Assembly (NCBI GenBank): GCA_001970955.1
Contig: MPUH01000400.1
Location: forward strand, 1 to 57,034
Direction of reading: 5' to 3'
Origin: Stentor coeruleus
Taxonomy: Eukaryota > Ciliophora > Heterotrichea > Heterotrichida > Stentoridae
Length of the DNA: 57,034 nt
Part shown: positions 1 through 9,835 of the stretch, in pieces
How positions within the stretch are numbered: the first letter of the stretch is position 1
How the letters are laid out: the number at the start of each line of letters is the position of its first letter
The notes under the pieces: model-generated
Told to the model about the DNA's origin: nothing
What the model saw: only the letters and a program-made list of their open reading frames with translations
Databases searched by the model: none
Made by a program: the position numbers and the translations under genes

Positions 1-239
1 CACAATGAAATATTATCAGCATAATAAATCCGAAGAGCTTCTCGTCTTAAAATATACATAGAAAGTTCATTAAACCTAGAATACATAAAAATCAGATTTT
101 ATATTCATTAATAATCTCGCTTAAAATAAAAAAAACCTAATTTCATATAAAAAAAAGAATATCAATTAGCCCATCTTCCTCATCCATACACAAAAATCAA
201 ATTTTCTTTAATCTCCAAAACTAAAATTCTCCTTAATAA

Positions 240-1109
240 ATGTCAGAGCTAGGAATTCTAATACTCATCGACTCCGATAGGCACATAGCTATCATACCCA
301 TAACCATAATCAGTATGATCCTATTCTTCATCTCCGCTTACAAACTAGGACAATATTTTCGAAACTACGAAAGCAACATGGCAAACTTCCTAATCCTAGC
401 AATCCACTTTTTCATATGCCTAATATTTATCTGTAACCTTTATTCAGTAAGAACTTTATGGGGAGTATTTATGCTTTATAGCCTCGGTACAAGTGCTAAT
501 GCTATAGATTCCCTAAGTTGTATTATCTTAACTTTCATTGGAAATCTTTTTACTCTTCTATGGCTCGGGTTATATTTTTCAAATGATAGTATTCATGATG
601 AAGTTAGAAAATCCATATGTTTCAATATAGTAGCAATAATTCTTATACTATTAACCCTACTTGATTTAGCTATGCATTTATATTTAGTATTTCTCTCTCA
701 ATACAATTACAATGAAAGATTATTTGGCATTATTTTAGCTAACAATATTGTTGCATTTATTACATCAGCTTTTTTAGTTGGATGTGTTATAAATACATCT
801 AGACAAGCAAAAGTTATATATTCAGGAAATGTTGGTAGAAAAGTTTCGCATAGAATGATTTTTATTTCGATAATATTAACTTTAGCTTATGAGTTAAAAG
901 CTCTTAGCCCTTTAGTGGTACAAAAATTTGTCTCAGGAAAAATCAGGTATTAATTATATAGTAATGAACTACCTTTGCTTTATTATATACTTTTTGAACT
1001 TGTGCCGATAATTGCTGTACTACTTATTTTAAAGGTAGAAAATGAACAAGAGGATTATCTTCCTTCAAGTCTTGTTGATGAGAATCCTTTATTAGAGACA
1101 AAAGATTAG
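240..1109 (+). CDS. Seven-helix membrane protein, TOM1/TOM3- or GPR137-like
   Basis: Two exons joined across a 15-nt intron at 947-961 (GTATTAATTATATAG), giving 284 residues. Without splicing the frame stops inside the intron; with splicing it continues through a further hydrophobic helix. About seven hydrophobic segments are visible (near residues 17-34, 46-66, 85-110, 126-150, 160-183, 205-230 and 240-260). The tail is short and acidic and ends DENPLLETKD, which contains a D/ExxxLL dileucine sorting signal of the kind that sends proteins to endosomes or lysosomes. The even spacing and lack of large loops recall the THH1/TOM1/TOM3 and GPR137 families, but no signature residue settles this. 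It could also be a ciliate-specific 7TM protein. Start: first ATG, in a G-poor leader. The gene model is well supported; the function is open. Confidence 0.75.
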
Positions 1110-1303
1110 GTTAGGTAAGGAAAATATTTTTACATTTTTTTTTTGGGCTTTGATAAGGTATAGGTTTTTATGAAATTTGTATGTTTTTTAGATGGTTTTT
1201 AAGTTTGGTTATGGTGAGAGGAATGGTTTACTTGTGAATTTATATTTTTTTATTTTTGATAAAAGGTATATTATTAATAAAGATTTAAAAGTTTTAATCT
1301 AAA

Positions 1304-3214
1304 TTATTCCTCTTCAATTTCATCTGTCGTATTGCAAGTTACTCCAAATGGTCCTGATATTTTGTAATGAGAATAATGTTGATCTTTCTAAATATGAATT
1401 ACAGTGAGTATTTTATTGCATATTGCACAAAAGCATATTCCTTTACATCTAGGCCAAGTGCATGTTAAAAAATTGCACCCTGCTTTTTTTTGTATGGCTT
1501 CACCACAGTTTGGACATTTTATAAAGTCTTTCATGAAATTTTTAAAAAACTCATCACTTTTTCTTAGTATTACTTTAAGTTCTTCTTCTGTTTTAGTCGA
1601 TCGAAGATCTTCACATTTCGATGAAAAATGCTTTTTATTACATTTTGGACAATACTCTGATTCACAATTAGGACATGTAAATTTTTCTTTATCTATTGGA
1701 ATTGTACAACCGTAATCACAATTTACACACCACTTCATAACTTCTACTTTATCTTCAGGCTGGAAGACCATAACAGTAAACTTAAGAAAGCGTTCAAAAA
1801 TATCTGGATCAGAATTACTTTTAAGAGCTTCATAATGAATAAATTCATTGCATTTGGGGCATCCAATTTTATTTGCATAAGAAGATTCTTTCATAAGAGT
1901 GTTTAGATATGATTTCATACATTTACCACAAAATCTATGATCACAATCTAATGTTATAGATTGGTTAATGCTAAACTCTAAAAGACATATTTCACAAACA
2001 AATTTTGGTGATAAGATCATAAAGTCAATAGCTTTTTCTTGCTCTTTGATGAAAAAGTTTTGTCCTCCAAATGCTTGATAAATATACATCCTTGGAACCA
2101 TAATATTATGCTTTATGCATACTGGATCATTCATTGGATCTTCTTTATATAAAAAGTCTTTAATTATTGATTTGCAACACTTAAGACAAAGTTGACATTC
2201 ACATCCAAGTTCTATCTCAATAAGATTTTCTTTACATTCAGTACATTTAGGAAGTTTTGCTTTCATTTCTTCTTTAAAAACTTCATTGTAAAACTCTAAG
2301 CAAGTTTGAGTTATATGAGCAAGTCCGCATTTTTGACAAAATTTGTTTTTACATTTTTTACATACATGATTAGGATTAAATCTGAATTTTTTACTTAAGT
2401 GCAAATCATAAGGGCAATAAGATTTTAAAGAAGTATCTATTTTAGAAATTCCTGATATCATTTCTACATACAAATCTATAGATTCTGGTTCAATATCTTT
2501 TACTAAAAGGTAAATGTAAATAACAGCATCACAAGTGCATAGTAAAAGTTGATTTTCTCCACCACCAATAATATCTTGAAGTCTATTATAAATGCATATA
2601 TAACAAGATCTATGCTTGCAAAGTAATGAGAAAGATATATCATTTTCATCTATAGGAATTTGGCAAAATATACAAGCTTGAGTTTTGTCAATAGAATCAT
2701 TTAATTTTTGGAGTCTTTCTTCTCTAAGTCCTGGCATATTTTTCTGCTCTTTCATTAACTTTTTCATGCAGCTAGAATCCTTAGCTGAACTTGGAGACAT
2801 ATAACCAGATTGAAATTCTTCATTTAAGCTAGGATTAGAGTCATCATTAAGTATTTTAATTGAAGAATTCGTGTTGTTTTGAATATAATTTCCATCAGTA
2901 TTCTTGGGTAATGATATTTTATCATTTACATGTTCATCTTCATTTTGGGTTGAATGCGTATTTTGTCTTGGACTACTATATTCTTCTTTCACTTTTTCAT
3001 CTTCATTTTGGATTTGAGTTGAATGCATATTTTGTTTTGAAATACTACTTTCTTCTTCCACTGTTTTATTTTGGATTGATGATGTATTATTTCTTGAAAT
3101 AATATTTTTTTCTTCCACTTTTTCAGTATCACTATCATTTTTATCTATAAATTTTTCTTTTGATGGAGAGTCTCCAGGCCCTGTGGAATTCCTCTTCTTG
3201 CACAAGTTACCCAT
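1304..3214 (-). CDS. RBR-type E3 ubiquitin ligase, copy 1
   Basis: 631 residues from two exons; a 15-nt intron lies at 1388-1402 (GTAATTCATATTTAG on the coding strand). Splicing adds a tail with HYSHYKISGPFGVTC, which supplies the last zinc ligands of RING2 and is strong support for the intron. The first 180 residues are polar and low-complexity, with repeated STQ-NEDE stretches. Then comes a RING-like module (from C181, CIFC...CKHRSCYIC), a cysteine-rich IBR-like stretch (CKKCKNKFCQKCGLAH), and a complete RBR set: RING1 (CEIC...CDHRFCGKC...GCPKC), IBR (CVNC...CPNCESEYCPKC) and RING2 (CPNCGEAIQKKAGCNFLTC). In RBR ligases the Cys of the GCN motif carries the ubiquitin thioester before transfer to substrate. 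The N-terminus MGNLCKK fits N-myristoylation with possible palmitoylation. A paralogue follows upstream on the same strand. The substrate is unknown. Confidence 0.85.
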
Positions 3215-3793
3215 TTTATATAATAATGAATTCTATATTTAATAATGGTAACCTTCAGCAATAGGAAAAAAAAAATCAATGATTTCAATTGCGTACTAAA
3301 GATTTTTTCGCAAAGGATTGTGAATACTAAATATTCCTCTGCATAAATGTATACAAAATTTCGGCTAAACGTATATTAAGGCATTTTTTCGCAAAGGATT
3401 GTGAATACTAAATATTCCTCTGCATAAATGTATTCAAAATTTCGGCTAAAATTAAAAAATAGTATATTTTCAGTATTTTAATTTTTAGTTTTATTATCAA
3501 AATAGATTTTCTTTAAGATTTTTATAGTTAATAAGACATGAAGAAATTGGATTCAAGAGTAAAATATCAAATAAAAAGGAAAAAATAATTGATTTTGGAC
3601 AATGGCATTAATGCTTATAGCTCAGTTCGCTTTTAACTGAGATTAACTTATCATATGCTTTAGTTTCAAAATCAATAATCCAAAATAAAAATTTTGATTT
3701 TCAAATATCTAAATGTTTTCTAATTCATAAACCTTACATATACACATTTTCCTTAAAATTCAAAATCTAAATTTACAGTAAATCTTATCTAAA
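3215..3793. other. Spacer between RBR copies 1 and 2
   Basis: This 579-base gap is the promoter side of copy 1 and the 3' side of copy 2. It contains a two-copy direct repeat (separate entry) about 90 bases upstream of the copy 1 start, and a perfect 7-bp-stem hairpin at 3621-3641 (CTCAGTT, 7-base loop, AACTGAG). No coding sequence or tRNA is supported. Confidence 0.6.
3302..3450. repeat. Two-copy 68-bp direct repeat, 81-bp period
   Basis: Units at 3302-3369 and 3383-3450 are identical except for one base (atacaaaa versus attcaaaa). A 13-base spacer separates them. The repeat lies just upstream of the RBR copy 1 start codon. Confidence 0.9.
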
Positions 3794-5914
3794 TTATTCA
3801 TCATTAATAAAATCTGTTGTATTGCAAGTTACTCCAAATGGTCCTGACACTTTATAATGAGTATAATGTTGATTTTTCTAAATATAATTTACATTTAATA
3901 TTTTATTGCATATTGCACAAAAATATATTCCTTTACATATTGGCCATGTGCATGTTAAAAAATTGCACCCTGCAACTTTTTGAATTGCCTCTCCACAATT
4001 TGGACACTTGACAAAATCTCCCATAAAATTCATAAAATAATCTTCGCTTCCTTCAAGTATCTCAGTTGATTTATTTGATTGAAAATCTTCGCATTTCGAC
4101 ATAAAATGTTTTTTATTACACTTTGGGCAATATTCAGATTGACAATTAGGACATGTAAGATTTTCCTGATTTATAAATGTTGTAAAGCCGAAACCACAAT
4201 TTATGCACCACTTCATAACTTCTAAATCATCTTCAGGTTTATAAGTCATAACTGTAAACTTAAGATAGCATTCAAAAACATCAGGATCAGAATTACCTTT
4301 AAGAATCTCATAAGAAATAGGATTATTGCAATTTGGACATCCAATTTTATTCACTAAATAGGCTTCTTTCATAAAAATGTTTAGAAACGATTTTATACAT
4401 TCACAACAAAATCTATGACTGCATTCTAATGTAATAGATTGATTAACACTGAACTCCGAAAGGCATATTTCACAAACAAATTTCGGTGATAAAATTAAAT
4501 AGTCCACAGCTTTTTCTTGTTCTTTAATGAAAAAGCTTTGTGTTCCAAATGCTTGATAAACATACATCCTTGGAATTATAACCTTATGATTTTTGCATAC
4601 TGGGTCTTTCATAGGATCTTCTTTATATAAAAAATCTATAATTATATTTTTACAGCACTTAAGACAAAGTTTACATTCGCATATGAGTTCTATTTCAAGA
4701 ATATTTTCATTACATTCAGTGCATTTAGGAATATTTTTTTTTATTTCTTCTTTAAAAGTTTCATTATAGTATTCTAAACATGTTTGAGTGAAATGAGCAA
4801 GTCCACATTTTTGACAGAAGTTATTATTGCATTTTTCACATATGTTGCTTGTATTTGATATACATTTTTCACTTAAATGGAAATCATAAGGACAATAGTT
4901 TTTTATAAGATAATCTGTTTTAGAGATTGTTGATATTAGTTCTATATATAAATTTAGTGACTCTAATTCAATATCTTTTACTAATAAGTTAATGTAAATA
5001 ACAGCATCACAAGTACATAGTAAAAGTTGAGGTGTATCTGTTCCAATTATATCTTGCAGTCTGTTGTAGATACATATAAAACAAGAAATATGCTGGCAAG
5101 GTAAAAGGAAAAATAAATCATTTTCGTCTATAGGAAATTGGCAGAATATACAAATTTTTGTTTTGGCGATGCTGTTTGTATTTTCAAGCTCTTTTTCTAT
5201 AGGAATTAATAAATTTTCTTCATTTTGATTTGACTTATTTTTGTCCTGACTATAATTTGAATCAATTGTAAACCCCTTTGTGATTGGGATTTCACAAGTT
5301 CCTTCATTATTTTCAGTTGAATATAATTTTTCATCCTCGATATATTCTTGCTTATCGGCTTCAAGTTTAATATCCGGCTCTTCTAAAAATGAATTTCTTT
5401 TTGAGTTTTGATGCAAATTTAATGATAAGTTTAATTTATCTTCTTTTGGAATTTTTTGTTCTTCAATTAAGTTTGAGGACTCAGAATATATTTTTATGCT
5501 TGTATTATTATATTTTAAATCAGAGTTTTTACTTTCAAAGGAATTTTCAATTTGTTCATTATAGACTAAGCTTGTATTTACTTTTATATTATCCAAATTT
5601 TTCTCGTAACTTTCGCGATTAGATTTTAATTTGTAATATTCAGCATTAGCCTCTTTGAACCCTTTCAAATAATTATCTTTTACTAAAATTGTGAAACCAT
5701 TAATTCTCGATTTTATATTGATTTCTTTGCTCTCTTTCATACAATTCTCTGGAGATCGAGATTCACAAATATCATGATTTTCTTGAGATTCTAAATTAAT
5801 CTGAGAATTATGAGAATTTTGAGATTCTACGCATAATACTTCTGAAATATACTCTTGAGATTGTTCTACATTTCTTCTTTTGCACTTCGATTTAAACCAT
5901 CTTATAACCTTCAT
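3794..5914 (-). CDS. RBR-type E3 ubiquitin ligase, copy 2
   Basis: 701 residues from two exons; the 15-nt intron at 3878-3892 (GTAAATTATATTTAG on the coding strand) sits at exactly the same place as in copy 1. It is a tandem paralogue of the gene downstream. The cysteine framework is the same: an N-terminal RING-like module, an IBR-like stretch, then RING1 (CEICLSEFS...CSHRFCCEC), IBR and RING2 with the catalytic GCN Cys, closing with HYTHYKVSGPFGVTC from exon 2. The roughly 250-residue N-terminal region is Ser/Asn/Glu-rich and hardly similar to copy 1, and it starts MKVIRWFKSKCKRRN, a basic rather than a myristoylatable end. The two copies therefore probably share chemistry but differ in localisation or partners. 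Substrates are unknown. Confidence 0.85.
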
Positions 5915-6524
5915 TTGTAATAATAAATAATAAATATTTTTAAAACTTTGATTATTTAATAACAGAAATCACATGTATGTAAAAATTATTGGGAATTATT
6001 ACATAGTTGAATCTGTTTCGATATAAAGAATGCTATACTTTTATTGATGTGTGATAAGAAAATAGGAAATCCTGCTTTGATTGCAAATTTTTATTTTAAA
6101 ATAAGGTATAAGATATAAAGAATTTAATCCCTTCTGCTATCGATTAATCAATATTTTATCTTATTATGAGATTAAATAATATAATGTTTTAGTCTTATGG
6201 CAGAGGGTTTACCATTGAGAATTTAAATATATCGTAAGCATTAGGTCCATATTCATAATTTATTTTATAATTTTCTCTAAGTGTAAGGTATAATTAGTTT
6301 AATTTCATAAGCATTAATATATAAAGGTCCATATTCATAATTTATTTTATAATTTTCTCTAAGTGTAAGGTATAATTAGTTTAATTTCATTGTTTGATCT
6401 GTTTACAAATCAGACATATCTATTTAAAAGCAATATCCAACCTCATGGTTTTATTTTAGTTAAGACTTCAAACTATTGATATAATATAATTTGATTGACA
6501 AATAATAAATATTTACTTTTGTAT
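5915..6524. other. Spacer upstream of RBR copy 2
   Basis: AT-rich sequence without a supported gene. It holds a two-copy direct repeat at 6243-6390 (separate entry) and then runs into the RBR relic. Confidence 0.55.
6243..6390. repeat. Two-copy 66-bp direct repeat, 82-bp period
   Basis: Units at 6243-6308 and 6325-6390 start AGGTCCATATTC and end TTTAATTTCAT. They look identical and are separated by 16 bases. Confidence 0.9.
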
Positions 6525-7060
6525 TTTTTGTTCCCTAAATAATCCTGATACTTTATAGCAAAAAAAATGTTGGTCTTACTATATTAGCCTTGCAGTTAAA
6601 ATTTTATTGCATAAAGCATATCCTTTTATATCTAGACACAATATTTCAAAAAACTATAATTATTTTGAATTACATCTTTGTAATTTGAATACTTGATATG
6701 TTTTTGCATAAATTTGTTAAAAATTGTTATTCCCTCCTAGAATCAATTTAATCTAGCAAGCTGAAACTACTCTTTTGGTATAAATGCTCCATACTACACT
6801 TTTTGCTATCTCGAAATGACAATTAGGGCATATTCTTTATTTATAGAAATTATATAGCTGAAATTACAATTTGCATAATCAAGATTATTTTCAGGGTTAG
6901 AAAGCTATAAAGAAAATTTAAGATAGTTTTTGAAATTTTTGCGCATAAATTACTTTTAAAAGCTTAATATAAATTGAAATTCGCATTTAGGCATATTATT
7001 TTACTAACAAAAAGTAGTTATTTACACAAGCATTCAGTTAAACTATTATACTTATGTTTT
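6525..7060 (-). pseudogene. Decayed third RBR ligase copy
   Basis: Read on the minus strand, this stretch follows the 3' half of copies 1 and 2 block by block, with many indels. Matching landmarks on the plus strand are the terminal block (aatcctgatactttata), the RING2 block (attttattgcataaagcatatcc), the IBR block (acaattagggcatattctttattta) and the RING1-linker block (aaaatttaagatagttttt). A relic of the shared 15-nt intron is still visible at 6579-6593 as GCAAGGCTAATATAG on the coding strand: the donor GT has become GC, but length and position are conserved. The next codon, AAA (Lys) in the functional copies, is TAA here. No open frame survives, so this is a dead tandem duplicate. The upstream half of the gene cannot be recognised. 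Confidence 0.8.
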
Positions 7061-7580
7061 ACAATTATAAATTTAATAAGTATATTAATAGATAGCTTTG
7101 AATGATAAGATGACGAATTTCTATTAAGATTTAAATACAATAATATTTTCAGTATATTTGATCATAGGGTATAAATTTCCCTTCTCAAAAAGATGCAAAA
7201 ATTAATACTGTATATCTAAATTTTACACTAAAAAAATTTACTATTCAACAAAATCTATCTCAAAATCCAAAACTATATTGATCACTACTAAAAACTAAAA
7301 AAAATATTTCAAACAAATTTAAGTAAAAATAGCACATAATAATATTTTTTCTTTATTCTTTTACAAATAACCTTTAACCCCTAATATTCATAAACAAAAT
7401 ATTTCCAATCATACAAAAACTTAAAATATATTCACCCTTATAACATCATACAATTTGCATAAAAAACAAACATTTTAATCACAAAAAAACTAATAAAAAC
7501 TATCAAACACTTCACATTCCCTACCTTCTTATATCATCTAACTTAATTTTTTTAGTATAAAATTTAAATATAATATTTAA
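7061..7580. other. Leader region of the NEK-IFT57 gene
   Basis: Extremely AT-rich. The last 200 bases are C-rich and almost free of G on the coding strand, the composition seen in front of nearly every gene in this window. No coding sequence is seen. Confidence 0.5.
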
Positions 7581-9656
7581 ATGAACAAATCAGAAGACTC
7601 AAGCAGGGCAGGTAAAGAAATTAAAGGGTACAAAATCATAAAACCAATTGGTCAAGGGAAATTCTCAATAGTCTACAAGGCCGAAAGGATATCCGACAAT
7701 CTTCCAGTAGCAATCAAAATTATAAAGGTGGGCTTCATATAGATTTTTGACATGATGGACCCAAAGCAACGAGACAAGTGCCTAAAAGAAGTTAGTCTTT
7801 TAGAATCCCTCAAGCACCCTAATATAATCAATTACTTAGACTCATTCATAGAAGAAAATGAACTACTAATCGCCATCGAATGGGCTGAAAAAGGTGACCT
7901 AAAAAGGCTAATAAAAAAATCTCAGGCAGATGAATTACCAATAGAAGAATTAAAAGTTTGGGAATACATGTTTCAAATTGCATCAGCATTAAAGCATATG
8001 CAAGAAAAGAGAATCATGCACAGAGACCTTAAACCAGCGAATATTTTTATAACTGCAGATGGAACTTTAAAACTTGGTGATCTTGGCCTAGGCCGATACT
8101 TATCAAGTCAGACCATAGAAGCATTTTCACGTGTTGGAACTCCTTTATACATGAGTCCTGAAGTACTTAAAGGTAGTGGATATGATTGGAAAAGTGATGT
8201 TTGGAGTTTAGGATGTGTTGTTTATGAGTTAGCTTGTTTAAAGTCACCATTTAGGAAGGATGATACAAAAATGAGCCTTTATGACTTGTTTCAAACTATA
8301 AGTAAAGGGGAATTTATCCCAATTGGTGAGAAATATAGTGAGGAATTAAGGACAATTGTGAATTCTATGATCCAAGTAAATCCGGAAAAAAGACTAGATA
8401 TAGACCAAGTGGTTGAACTTTGTAATATACAGTTAAAAAGCTGGTCTCAGAAAAAACCAAAAGTTGATATAAGTTTGATTATGGATGATATACAGGAAAA
8501 ACTTAAATTACTTGATTATGAAAACCAATTTTGTAAGGTTTTTAAATACCAACCAGTATCACATGTGTATTTTGCCCATCATGTTAACCCTATGGAACAA
8601 TTGTGTTACTTTTATGATCTGGCATATTGGCTTATGTCTTTAAATAAACTTAAAAGTCCTGGTTTTCGACCTAATACACCTTTGCTATCAGCTTCTGCTA
8701 TTGGTGATGCAGAAGAGATAGCCAAACATATACTTGCTGATGTTAAGCAATTTGGGATTAAAGCTGCTGAGAATATCACACCTGTGAATATTAAACATGG
8801 GTATGGAGAAGGGGTATGCATTATTATAAACGACTTGCTTAATAGAGAACTTGTCAGGCAAGATTATAAATTCGGCCTTCCTACGGTTATAGAAAACGGA
8901 AAAAATGTGTATAAATCTTTAGAAAACCCTCAGGAAATAGTAGAGGAAATAAATTTTGACATGCCTGATGACATGCTATGGAAAGATGAAGAAGATGTTG
9001 CTGACTATGAAGAAAACATACCAAAAAGCAGCTCAACTGCAAACTCTGATGCTGTTTTCACTGAAAAAGATAGGGAAATAAATAAAGATAAAGAAAAAGA
9101 AGGAAAAGGAATACTTGAAACTAATGTCGACCCTGATGAATGGAGAAAAGAAGCTAATAAAGTTGCTAACAAACTTGTTTTTTCTATAGAAAATGATGAA
9201 AACCCGATATTTGCAAGGGTTGAAGAAATTAAAAAGTTAAGAGAAGAAGTTAATAAGTTTGTTAATGAGCCTCAGTTTTCGAAATTTTTGGAAAAAAAGT
9301 CAGAAAGTGTTGGAGTTGAATTGGAGAAGATTAAAATTGGAGAGAAAAAAATGCATGCACTGTGTGAAGAACAGATTTTTAAACTTAGGGGTATTGCTGA
9401 AAAAAGGTTGCTAGCTTTTAGGCAATTGAGTGAAAAAAGGAATAAGGTTGCAGAATTTTGTGAATTATATGATAACATGCAGCATAAGTTGGATGCGATT
9501 ACAAAGGAAATTGAAGAGAGAAGCCATGATTTTAAGTCAAATGATAAAATCAATCTTATTCGAAGTGCTTTAAAGTCTATGAAAGAAGAAGTTAGATCAT
9601 TGACTTATAAAGAAGCTATAGCAAGGCAGCAGTTAGATGTACATCGTCTGAATTAA
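7581..9656 (+). CDS. NEK6/7-type kinase fused to IFT57
   Basis: 686 residues. The start is the ATG at 7581; a 15-nt intron lies at 7728-7742 (GTGGGCTTCATATAG). Residues 1-282 form a NEK6/7-like Ser/Thr kinase: glycine loop GQGKFSIVY, VAIK lysine K46, helix-C glutamate E65, HRDLKPAN with catalytic D144, DLG (the NEK6/7 variant of DFG) at 162-164, and GTPLYMSPE. From about residue 296 to the end the sequence matches IFT57, an IFT-B train subunit: EKLKLLDYENQFCKVF, NPMEQLCYFYDLAYWL, KHGYGEGVCII, then DPDEWRKE and a long coiled coil. Both halves are about full family length (human IFT57 is 429 aa) and are joined in a single uninterrupted frame with no intron between. The kinase retains every catalytic residue and should be active. 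By inference it would ride IFT trains in cilia as a built-in component. ARMC2, an IFT cargo adaptor for radial spokes, lies two genes downstream. Confidence 0.9.
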
Positions 9657-9835
9657 TTAAATGCAAATCACTAGATTATTCCTCATGTAAATTCATTTAA
9701 ATATAAATTTTCAAATCTAATTATAAAGCTTTCAAACTTTAACCTACCATCTTATCTAACAAAATTAATCATATCCTAAAAAATACTTTTCCCTAATCAT
9801 AATTCTATATCCCACCCATTCTTAAATATAAAAAA

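Noticed and set aside
1-20. Telomere at the left edge
   Set aside because: No CCCTAACA unit; the sequence is ordinary G-poor spacer.
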